From a virus, in the IMG/VR virus record IMGVR_UViG_3300012001_000037, positions 1-21,522 of that record: 21,522 bases of DNA; one strand, given 5' to 3'. The position numbers and the translations under genes were made by a program. Every line of letters starts with the position of its first letter. The stretch's first letter is position 1. Positions 1 through 3,688 of this stretch are shown here, piece by piece. The notes under the pieces were generated by a model. The model did no database searches, was not told the origin of the DNA, and saw only the letters and a list, made by a program, of their open reading frames with translations.

Positions 1-84
1 ACCATTATGCCACCCGGCCATTGGGTGAAACAGTGTCAAAGACACAGAGGCCGGGAAGGGAATCGAACCCTTATTTCAAAGCTA
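1..84 (-). tRNA. Putative circularly permuted tRNA, 5' half running off the window
   Basis: Read on the minus strand, a 3' tRNA half comes first: T-stem 72-68, T-loop TTCGATT 67-61, T-stem 60-56, 3' acceptor strand CCCGGCC 55-49 and a T at the discriminator position. After a 28-base spacer containing the hairpin GTGTC-TTT-GACAC (45-33), a 5' half begins at 19 with GGCCGGG and a D-arm-like start, then leaves the window. The two acceptor strands pair 7 of 7. The start of the 3' half (near 84) is a guess and the anticodon is not in the window. The alternative is a conventional tRNA starting at 183, which leaves an A-G mismatch in the acceptor and needs a large anticodon-loop insertion. Confidence 0.4.
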
Positions 85-121
85 GGGTGTGTATACGGTC
101 GATCAGTGTAGTATTGAAGCT

Positions 122-150
122 TCTGAATCTAGAGCGATAATCTGAATCTA
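122..150 (-). repeat. Direct repeat TAGATTCAGA x2 in the junction between tRNA halves
   Basis: The 10-mer TAGATTCAGA occurs at 150-141 and 131-122 (minus-strand reading), 19 bases apart. A shorter copy, CAGATTCA, occurs at 239-232 just before the 3' half of the putative permuted tRNA. The copies therefore sit at the presumed outer ends of tRNA halves. They are direct rather than complementary, so they do not form a bulge-helix-bulge by themselves. Confidence 0.8.
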
Positions 151-228
151 AGAGCTTGCCTCTACCATTTGGGCTACCCTGCCATGATTTGGTGGCAGGG
201 AGTGGACTCGAACCACTACTGGAAGCTA
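147..228 (-). tRNA. Putative circularly permuted tRNA (3' half precedes 5' half)
   Basis: On the minus strand a 3' half comes first: anticodon 3' stem AGCTT (227-223), 5-base variable loop, T-arm 217-201 with loop TTCGAGT, acceptor CCCTGCC (200-194), A73 at 193 and an encoded CCA (192-190). Six bases later the 5' half starts: acceptor GGCAGGG (183-177), TA, a D-arm (174-158) and anticodon 5' stem AAGCT (157-153). Acceptor strands pair 7 of 7 and anticodon stems 5 of 5. Joining 183-147 to 228-193 gives 73 nt, a normal tRNA length. No conventional 5' half lies upstream of the 3' half. The junction, and so the anticodon, is uncertain; a join after position 37 would give a loop CTTAGAT (anticodon UAG). 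Confidence 0.5.
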
Positions 229-291
229 TTTTGAATCTGAGTCGTCAGTTTCAGTTTGTTAGGTGCGCCCCATCCGGGACTGACCACCGTA

Positions 292-308
292 CCCCGTGCT
301 CAACGGGG
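292..308 (-). other. GC hairpin downstream of the DUF7873-like gene
   Basis: CCCCGT and ACGGGG form a 6-bp stem with a 5-base loop, 12 bases past the stop codon at 321. No T-run follows, so this is either a weak terminator or an RNA-processing structure separating the mRNA from the tRNA-like genes downstream. Confidence 0.35.
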
Positions 309-320
309 ATTCTTGCTCGA

Positions 321-1058
321 CTACGCTGAGAACAGGAAGTCGAAAACTTGTTTGCCGGTCTTGACGTCGGTGACGGCGGCGGAGTTTGCATCCTCACGGG
401 CAAACTTCACTGCGGTCAGCAGGTCTTCGACGCGGGTCAGGAGGGCGTTACGGCGTTCGCGCTGCAGGGCACCGGAGAACTTGGTGGTGCTCCATGTACC
501 GACGATGACATCTTCGTTGAAGATCTCGACCTGTGCCGGGTGCTTGTCCGTGGCGGGGGACTTCTCCCAGTTGCGCGGGACCTTCTTGGTCTTGACCGTC
601 TGCGAGACTGCAGTGGCCCAGTCACCGGTTGCCGCGCTCTTCTCCCAGAGTTCAGCGGGATCCAGTGTCGGCAGGGCTGCGACGAAGGTCTTCAGGTCCA
701 CGAGCTGCTTCTCAAGGAAGAGAAGGTACGTGACCGGGGCGTCCTTGACAACGGTAGTCCCGTTGACGACGACATCAGCCTTGGCTGAGCCATTGGCCGT
801 CTCCTTGGTCAGGGTGACATCGAAGAGCCGGATGAGGGAATCGGAGACCTCAGTGAGGACATCCTCGACACGGGTCTGTACAAGGGTGCTCTCAGCAGGA
901 AGCTGGTCGCCCTCTTCATCCTTGGGCTTGTACGTCCGGGAGATGCCGTTGAGCAGCTGGGTCTTCTGGATCTTGTGGTAAGCGTCGGTAACGTCGCGCT
1001 TGGAGGTATTCTTCAGTCCGCCTTCAATGGCGATGATCTGGTTGAGCTTGGTGGTCAT
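321..1058 (-). CDS. DUF7873-like conserved protein, function unknown
   Basis: A 245-residue soluble protein with no signal peptide or membrane segment. Its opening (MTTKLNQIIAIEGGLK) and later stretches (VTYLLFLEKQLVDLKTF near residues 129-145, HPAQVEIFNEDVIVGTWST near 172-190, and LLTAVKFAREDAN near 213-225) match what I recall of DUF7873, a family seen in Streptomyces and their phages with no assigned activity. The ATG at 1058 has an AAGGA Shine-Dalgarno six bases upstream. The leader also carries the 10-mer GACTAACGAC, shared with the rtcB leader. The gene lies between tRNA-Lys(CTT) with its 58-residue ORF and the unusual tRNA-like genes at the window edge. The family assignment is from memory. 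Confidence 0.75.
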   Translation of the reverse strand: MTTKLNQIIAIEGGLKNTSKRDVTDAYHKIQKTQLLNGISRTYKPKDEEGDQLPAESTLVQTRVEDVLTEVSDSLIRLFDVTLTKETANGSAKADVVVNGTTVVKDAPVTYLLFLEKQLVDLKTFVAALPTLDPAELWEKSAATGDWATAVSQTVKTKKVPRNWEKSPATDKHPAQVEIFNEDVIVGTWSTTKFSGALQRERRNALLTRVEDLLTAVKFAREDANSAAVTDVKTGKQVFDFLFSA

Positions 1059-1070
1059 GGTTTTCCTTAA

Positions 1071-1080
1071 GTCGTTAGTC
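1071..1080 (-). promoter_or_regulatory. Leader motif GACTAACGAC (copy 1)
   Basis: This 10-mer lies 12 bases upstream of the DUF7873-like ATG, adjoining its Shine-Dalgarno. An identical copy lies 13 bases upstream of the rtcB ATG at 4896-4905. A partial copy, ACCAACGAC, precedes it at about 1084-1092. The role is unknown; a shared leader or regulator site is an inference. Confidence 0.4.
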
Positions 1081-1108
1081 TTATGTCGTTGGTACTGCGT
1101 ATATCTAA

Positions 1109-1137
1109 AGCTTAGTCTATTTCATTCACAGTGTCAA
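1109..1137 (-). promoter_or_regulatory. Candidate sigma70-type promoter for the DUF7873-like gene
   Basis: A perfect TTGACA -35 box (1137-1132) is followed after 17 bases by TAAGCT (1114-1109), a 3/6 match to TATAAT. The -35 starts three bases after the stop codon of the 58-residue ORF. The layout resembles the TTGACA-N17-TAAACT site at 14250-14278. Confidence 0.4.
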
Positions 1138-1312
1138 ATCAGTTCTTCAACTTGGCGTTTACGATGTTCTTTACATCTTCCACGGCCATATTGAACTTAG
1201 CACAGACAGCAAGAATGGCGTGCGCACGAGGGGTCTCTGACTCCTGTCGCACGTAATATGCTTTGAAGACTCGGTATGCCAAATAGACACGGTCTTCCCT
1301 TGTCTGTGCCAT
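1136..1312 (-). CDS. Small hypothetical protein (58 aa) starting one base after tRNA-Lys(CTT)
   Basis: An ATG at 1312 opens a 58-codon frame beginning MAQTREDRVYLAYRVFKAYY and ending VEDVKNIVNAKLKN. It looks mostly helical and charged, with no membrane segment and no family I recognise. The start lies one base after the discriminator of tRNA-Lys(CTT), so any leader would be tRNA sequence. Either the message is leaderless after tRNA 3' processing, or the GGGGG of the acceptor strand serves as a ribosome site. The clean frame, typical codon use and full occupation of the gap before the DUF7873-like gene support it being real. Confidence 0.65.
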
Positions 1313-1313
1313 G

Positions 1314-1385
1314 TGCCCCCAGTCGGGATCGAACCGACGTCTCTTGATTAAGAGTCAAGTGCTAAACCATCTCAGCTATAGAGGC
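1314..1385 (-). tRNA. tRNA-Lys(CTT)
   Basis: Acceptor GCCTCTA pairs with TGGGGGC, with two G-U pairs. The anticodon stem is CTTGA/TCAAG with loop CTCTTAA (anticodon CTT), and the T-arm GTCGG-TTCGATC-CCGAC is standard. A73 is followed by CAT, so CCA is not encoded and the C is followed at once by a start codon. Confidence 0.95.
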
Positions 1386-1389
1386 AAGA

Positions 1390-1446
1390 ACCAGCACTTA
1401 TTAGGTTAGAATCCGCAAGCGGTTCTGATTGAAAAGCGGTGCTGGT
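1390..1446 (-). other. Two-level RNA hairpin just upstream of tRNA-Lys(CTT)
   Basis: ACCAGCAC (1390-1397) and GTGCTGGT (1439-1446) are perfect 8-base complements enclosing an inner hairpin of CCGC and GCGG near 1412-1422. The structure ends four bases before the tRNA 5' end. A related 3' arm (AAGTGCTAGT) precedes tRNA-Lys(TTT). It could guide tRNA 5' processing or protect the transcript. Confidence 0.5.
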
Positions 1447-1458
1447 GTTTATACATTT

Positions 1459-1487
1459 ATTGTACCACTATTTCTTAGTGATGTCTA
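1459..1487 (-). promoter_or_regulatory. Promoter for tRNA-Lys(CTT) and downstream genes
   Basis: TAGACA (1487-1482, 5/6 match to TTGACA), a 17-base spacer and TACAAT (1464-1459, 5/6 match to TATAAT). It overlaps the stop codon of the 56-residue ORF and would start transcription just ahead of the hairpin and tRNA-Lys(CTT). Confidence 0.65.
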
Positions 1488-1655
1488 TTCTTGAAAGAAC
1501 ATCAGCGGGCCGAAGGCGAATCCGCCATCGAAACGCCGAAACCCTAGGCGGATCTGGAAGGCTCGGCCCAGACCTTCCCAATATCCGCAGCCGATTCCGG
1601 GAAACCACTTGCCACCGCATGCTTTGCCTACACGATACTTACTAATTTTCATCAT
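1485..1655 (-). CDS. Small Gly/aromatic-rich hypothetical protein (56 aa), probably leaderless
   Basis: The frame opens with ATG ATG AAA and encodes 56 residues, rich in Gly, Phe and Arg with three Trp/Tyr-flanked Gly pairs (for example WFPGIGCGYWEGLGRAF near residues 17-33). I do not recognise a family. There is no Shine-Dalgarno. A TATGCT -10 box ends exactly six bases before the first ATG, with TTGATA 17 bases further upstream, which predicts transcription starting at or next to the ATG. The frame lies 15 bases downstream of the DUF1003 stop. Clean coding sequence plus promoter make it likely real. Confidence 0.65.
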   Translation of the reverse strand: MMKISKYRVGKACGGKWFPGIGCGYWEGLGRAFQIRLGFRRFDGGFAFGPLMFFQE

Positions 1656-1661
1656 ATATAG

Positions 1662-1690
1662 AGCATACAGCTAGTCGGTAGAAGTATCAA
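1662..1690 (-). promoter_or_regulatory. Leaderless promoter of the 56-aa ORF
   Basis: TTGATA (1690-1685, 5/6), a 17-base spacer, TATGCT (1667-1662, 4/6), then six bases to the ATG at 1655. The same -10/N6/ATG geometry is seen at 3652, 8202 and 9841. It lies within the 3' end of the DUF1003 gene. Confidence 0.6.
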
Positions 1691-2045
1691 CTTCAGCTGG
1701 GACGAGGCTCTTCAGCATGGTGTGTACGTCCCCTAGAACTTCGTGGTCGAACTCGGCCTTGGCGCGATCTCGGTCGGCGGAGCGGTTCTGAGCCATCATG
1801 ATGATGGGGGCCGAGTATGCAGCCTGTGTAGAGAAGAGCAGGTTGAGGAGGATGAACGGGTATGGATCCCACTGGAGACCGAAGATGCCGATGATCTGGA
1901 AGACAATCCAAAATGTAATGAATACACTCTGGGCGATTATGAACTTCCAGCTGCCCATTCCGTTGGCGACTGCGTCAGCGAGGATCTCGCCGAATGAGCG
2001 TTCTTTGGCATCCTTGAGGTGCCAGTTCCAGACATGTTTAAGCAT
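1671..2045 (-). CDS. DUF1003 family membrane protein
   Basis: A 124-residue protein with the DUF1003 signature: GSWKFII near residues 31-37, then a transmembrane helix (about 33-57), the WDPYPFILLNLLFS motif near 59-72, a second helix through AAYSAPIIMMAQNR (about 75-88), and a charged RDRAKAEFDHE tail predicted to be cytoplasmic. Such two-helix inner-membrane proteins are common in bacteria and appear in some phages; the function is not established. The ATG at 2045 has an AGGAGT Shine-Dalgarno. Its neighbours are tRNAs and small ORFs, which give no functional clue; superinfection or membrane modulation would be guesses. Confidence 0.88.
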   Translation of the reverse strand: MLKHVWNWHLKDAKERSFGEILADAVANGMGSWKFIIAQSVFITFWIVFQIIGIFGLQWDPYPFILLNLLFSTQAAYSAPIIMMAQNRSADRDRAKAEFDHEVLGDVHTMLKSLVPAEVDTSTD

Positions 2046-2072
2046 GGGTACTCCTGAGAAAGTGTTTCCTCA

Positions 2073-2115
2073 ATTATACCTGTGTATTGCGCGACCACAG
2101 TAGAGATAGATTATA
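2073..2115 (-). promoter_or_regulatory. Two TATAAT boxes upstream of the DUF1003 gene
   Basis: Perfect TATAAT hexamers lie at 2115-2110 and 2078-2073 in the gap between the unknown 145-residue gene and DUF1003. Neither has a convincing -35 at 16-18 bases. At least one is probably a working -10 element for the DUF1003 gene. Confidence 0.4.
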
Positions 2116-2128
2116 CGCTATCAAGTAT

Positions 2129-2566
2129 TTATGATCTGAAAAAAGTCTGAGTCAGGCACTTGCTCCCAGACGCTTGGCCAAAATAGAATCCATATCTAGA
2201 TAGCCATTTGTAGTACACATCTCTGCGTCGGGCCTCAGACCAGAAGATGGTATACACCACCTCATCTTTATGTTGGAAGGCCCAGTCATCAAGAAGGAAT
2301 GCAGGGAACTTGAGCAGCAGGTTGGTTGCCCATATCGCAGGCCGTAGTCCGTCTTTTCCTCTAGCGGTGTAGTAGAAATCCGGAGTTCTGACCTGACTTC
2401 TCTTTGTATATGAATTGAGGCAGACCTCAACAGACACAGAAGGGCTCATTCTGTCGAACTCCAACACATAAAAGATCATTTCAACCGTGGTGCCAGAGTC
2501 GAACTTAGTTTTGATTAGTGTAAGAGTATTCCTCGGCTCGGAGGACGGCGGTATCGAATTCTTCAT
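2129..2566 (-). CDS. Hypothetical protein (145 aa) directly downstream of tRNA-Arg(TCT)
   Basis: A 145-residue protein of unknown family. The C-terminal two thirds are aromatic-rich (FPAFLLDDWAF, then EVVYTIFWSEARRRDVYYKW near residues 102-121 and SRYGFYFG), suggesting a compact soluble alpha/beta fold. There is no signal peptide or clear membrane helix. The assigned ATG lies five bases after the tRNA-Arg discriminator, and another ATG two bases after the tRNA opens only a 21-codon frame. There is no room for a normal Shine-Dalgarno, so the true start could be internal (Met30) or the message leaderless after tRNA processing. The function is unknown. Confidence 0.6.
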   Translation of the reverse strand: MKNSIPPSSEPRNTLTLIKTKFDSGTTVEMIFYVLEFDRMSPSVSVEVCLNSYTKRSQVRTPDFYYTARGKDGLRPAIWATNLLLKFPAFLLDDWAFQHKDEVVYTIFWSEARRRDVYYKWLSRYGFYFGQASGSKCLTQTFFRS

Positions 2567-2571
2567 GCATG

Positions 2572-2644
2572 TGCCCCCGGCTGGAATCGAACCAGCGCCA
2601 CCCGGATTAGAAGGCCGGTGCTCTATCCCCTGAGCTACGAAGGC
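2572..2644 (-). tRNA. tRNA-Arg(TCT)
   Basis: Acceptor GCCTTCG pairs with CGGGGGC. The anticodon loop is CTTCTAA (TCT) on a stem CCGGC/TCCGG with one mismatch at its top, and the T-arm is GCTGG-TTCGATT-CCAGC. A73 is followed by C then ATG, the same 3' context as tRNA-Lys(CTT). CCA is not encoded. Confidence 0.93.
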
Positions 2645-2648
2645 TTGG

Positions 2649-2720
2649 TGGGTCCGGAGAATTTCGAAATCTCGACTTCCGATTTAAAAGATCGGAGCTC
2701 TGCCTCTGAGCTACGGACCC
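2649..2720 (-). tRNA. tRNA-Lys(TTT)
   Basis: Acceptor GGGTCCG/CGGACCC is perfect and the anticodon arm is CCGAT-CTTTTAA-ATCGG (TTT). The T-arm GAGAT-TTCGAAA-TTCTC has a T-T mismatch at 53/61. A73 is followed by an encoded CCA, which most tRNAs in this array lack. Confidence 0.93.
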
Positions 2721-2722
2721 AT

Positions 2723-2749
2723 ACTAGCACTTCGGAGTCTGCAGGTGCT
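2723..2749 (-). other. Small hairpin upstream of tRNA-Lys(TTT)
   Basis: AGCAC (2726-2730) and GTGCT (2745-2749) form a stem. The tRNA-proximal arm reads AAGTGCTAGT, nearly the same as the arm before tRNA-Lys(CTT) (AAGTGCTGGT, 1399-1390) and a third copy at 6029-6020. Confidence 0.4.
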
Positions 2750-2847
2750 GAAGCCGACTGTTCCCCGGTTACCAATTAGATTTACGACGTTTCAGTCGCC
2801 TGTTTATTTCTCAGCTACTTACCCGATCAGGGGCAGGAACCCCCGAG

Positions 2848-2921
2848 TACTCGCGGAGAGACTCGAACTCTCAACTACTGAATTTTAAGTTCAGCCCCTC
2901 TGCCGATTGGGGTACGCGAGC
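2848..2921 (-). tRNA. Class I tRNA with leucine anticodon TAA
   Basis: Acceptor GCTCGCG pairs with CGCGAGT through a G1-U72 wobble; D-stem is CCCC/GGGG. The anticodon arm CTGAA-CTTAAAA-TTCAG is perfect (anticodon TAA) and the T-arm is GAGAG-TTCGAGT-CTCTC. The variable loop is only five bases (TAGTT), whereas bacterial tRNA-Leu has a long variable arm, as the two neighbouring Leu tRNAs here do. The anticodon reads UUA, but the amino acid charged onto it is open. Confidence 0.8.
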
Positions 2922-2928
2922 TTGCTTG

Positions 2929-3010
2929 TACAGGTGGTGGGATTCGAACCCACATATCCGAAGAAATAGAGGCCTAAACTCTACGTGTCAACCAATTGCA
3001 CCACACCTGC
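2929..3010 (-). tRNA. tRNA-Leu(TAG)
   Basis: A class II tRNA. Acceptor GCAGGTG pairs with CACCTGT (G1-U72), the anticodon arm is TAGAG-TTTAGGC-CTCTA (TAG), the long variable region is 13 bases with a TTCG loop, and the T-arm is GTGGG-TTCGAAT-CCCAC. A73 is present and CCA is not encoded. Confidence 0.93.
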
Positions 3011-3127
3011 ATAACTATTTAACCGATAGTTCGGACAGCATGGTGACCGCTGTTCTAGCCGCAGGAGCTTTAGGATCCTGTCTACCTGCCTGAAGACCTG
3101 CCCGAGGGCCGTTCTCTTCAGATCGCG

Positions 3128-3213
3128 TGCAGTCGATGGGACTCGAACCCACAAGGGCTTTTCAGCCCACAACGACCTCAACGTTGCGCGTCAACCAATT
3201 GCGCCACGACTGC
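3128..3213 (-). tRNA. tRNA-Leu(GAG)
   Basis: A class II tRNA. Acceptor GCAGTCG/CGACTGC is perfect, the anticodon arm is CAACG-TTGAGGT-CGTTG (GAG), the variable arm forms a GGGCT/AGCCC stem, and the T-arm is GTGGG-TTCGAGT-CCCAT. A73 is present. Confidence 0.95.
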
Positions 3214-3223
3214 CTATTTATAA

Positions 3224-3394
3224 TCATACCACGGACTCGGGCTCACGTCCATCTACCTCTGTACATGGATAATCCTCAGGACTCGTCCAGTCGTCACCGC
3301 TTCGCTTGCAAGATTTGCAAGACCACCAGCCGAAGTCGCTGACATCCAGTGCGGAATGCCCTGTCCGTTGATATTGGTACTCGTATCTCGTTAT
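3224..3394 (-). pseudogene. Zinc-ribbon-like small ORF with no start codon
   Basis: A 56-residue open frame runs from just after the 3' end of tRNA-Ser(GCT) to a TGA at 3224. It reads like real protein: YEYQYQRTGHSALDV, then FGWWSCKSCKRSGDDW with a CxxC pair, then SPEDYPC with a third Cys, suggesting a half zinc ribbon. No ATG, GTG, TTG or CTG opens the frame before the conserved part, except a CTG at codon 16. A GTG one base after the tRNA discriminator is in a different frame. It could be truncated by arrival of the tRNA gene, frameshifted, or started at a rare codon. The fold assignment is tentative. Confidence 0.4.
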
Positions 3395-3399
3395 TCACG

Positions 3400-3483
3400 C
3401 GGAGACGGAGAGAATTGAACTCTCTGGAGTGTTACCTCGTACTTCCTTAGCAGGGAAGCTCCTAACCAAATCGGGTCGTCTCC
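3400..3483 (-). tRNA. tRNA-Ser(GCT)
   Basis: A class II tRNA. Acceptor GGAGACG/CGTCTCC is perfect with discriminator G73, typical of Ser. The anticodon arm is CTTCC-CTGCTAA-GGAAG (GCT), a long variable arm follows, and the T-arm GAGAG-TTCAATT-CTCTC keeps the usual U54/A58, unlike the three other Ser tRNAs here. Confidence 0.95.
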
Positions 3484-3487
3484 AATA

Positions 3488-3652
3488 CTAGCGGTTACGT
3501 GCTGTGTGCTTTGTAACCGTTGCGTTGATCCAGAGAAGTGCTTCCTCCAGTTTTGTGATGGCCAGCTGCTTCTCGCGTCCATCCGGGATGTTATCCTGTA
3601 CGGTCTCAATGGTGGCGAGAATCGACTTCTCGGCTTTTTCGTGTTGTGTCAT
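3488..3652 (-). CDS. Acb2/Tad1-domain small protein (anti-CBASS/anti-Thoeris type)
   Basis: A 54-residue protein, MTQHEKAEKS to TARNR, with the conserved hairpin motif IPDGREKQLAITKLEEALLW (residues 22-41) followed by INATV. This matches what I know of the Acb2/Tad1 hairpin domain (DUF7681). Characterised members bind cyclic nucleotides or cyclic ADP-ribose signals and so blunt CBASS or Thoeris immunity. It is shorter than most members and is essentially only the helical hairpin. There is no Shine-Dalgarno: a TATAAT box ends six bases before the ATG, predicting a leaderless message. A 20-base inverted repeat flanks the start. It sits between rtcB and tRNA-Ser(GCT). Family confidence is good; the ligand is unknown. 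Confidence 0.82.
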   Translation of the reverse strand: MTQHEKAEKSILATIETVQDNIPDGREKQLAITKLEEALLWINATVTKHTARNR

Positions 3653-3684
3653 ATTTCTATTATACACGAGAAAGCCGAGAAGTC
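3624..3684. repeat. 20-base inverted repeat around the acb2-like start
   Basis: Arms 3624-3643 and 3665-3684 are reverse complements with one mismatch in 20, separated by 21 bases that hold the TATAAT box and the ATG. The left arm encodes residues 4-10 of the Acb2-like protein and the right arm covers the promoter spacer. RNA reading through from rtcB would fold into a long hairpin, while RNA started at the local promoter would lack the 5' arm. Confidence 0.85.
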
Positions 3685-3686
3685 TA
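3659..3686 (-). promoter_or_regulatory. Leaderless promoter of the Acb2-like gene
   Basis: TAGACT (3686-3681, 4/6), a 16-base spacer and a perfect TATAAT (3664-3659), then six bases to the ATG at 3652, so transcription should begin at the ATG. It lies just beyond the rtcB stop and could also transcribe the tRNA-Ser/Leu/Lys/Arg group. Confidence 0.65.
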
Positions 3687-3688
3687 AT

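Noticed and set aside
49-183. Conventional tRNA spanning GGCAGGG to CCCGGCC with an intron-like anticodon loop
   Set aside because: It leaves an A-G acceptor mismatch and a roughly 60-base insertion, and orphans the upstream 3' half, whereas permuted pairing is 7/7 twice. It is kept as the main alternative.
256-981. Plus-strand 241-codon frame
   Set aside because: A shadow of the well-supported minus-strand DUF7873-like gene, with low-complexity Ser/Arg content.
2721-2847. Possible additional tRNA between Lys(TTT) and the TAA tRNA
   Set aside because: A GGGG-loop-CCCC hairpin and a D-arm-like TAATTGGTAA are present, but no consistent acceptor, anticodon or T-arm could be folded.
2981-3181. 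Minus-strand 66-codon frame between the Leu tRNAs
   Set aside because: It runs through parts of two tRNA genes. The middle (VFRQVDRILKLLRLEQR) looks protein-like, but no start codon lies outside the tRNA.
3391-3609. Minus-strand 72-codon frame
   Set aside because: It overlaps tRNA-Ser(GCT) and the acb2-like gene in another frame.
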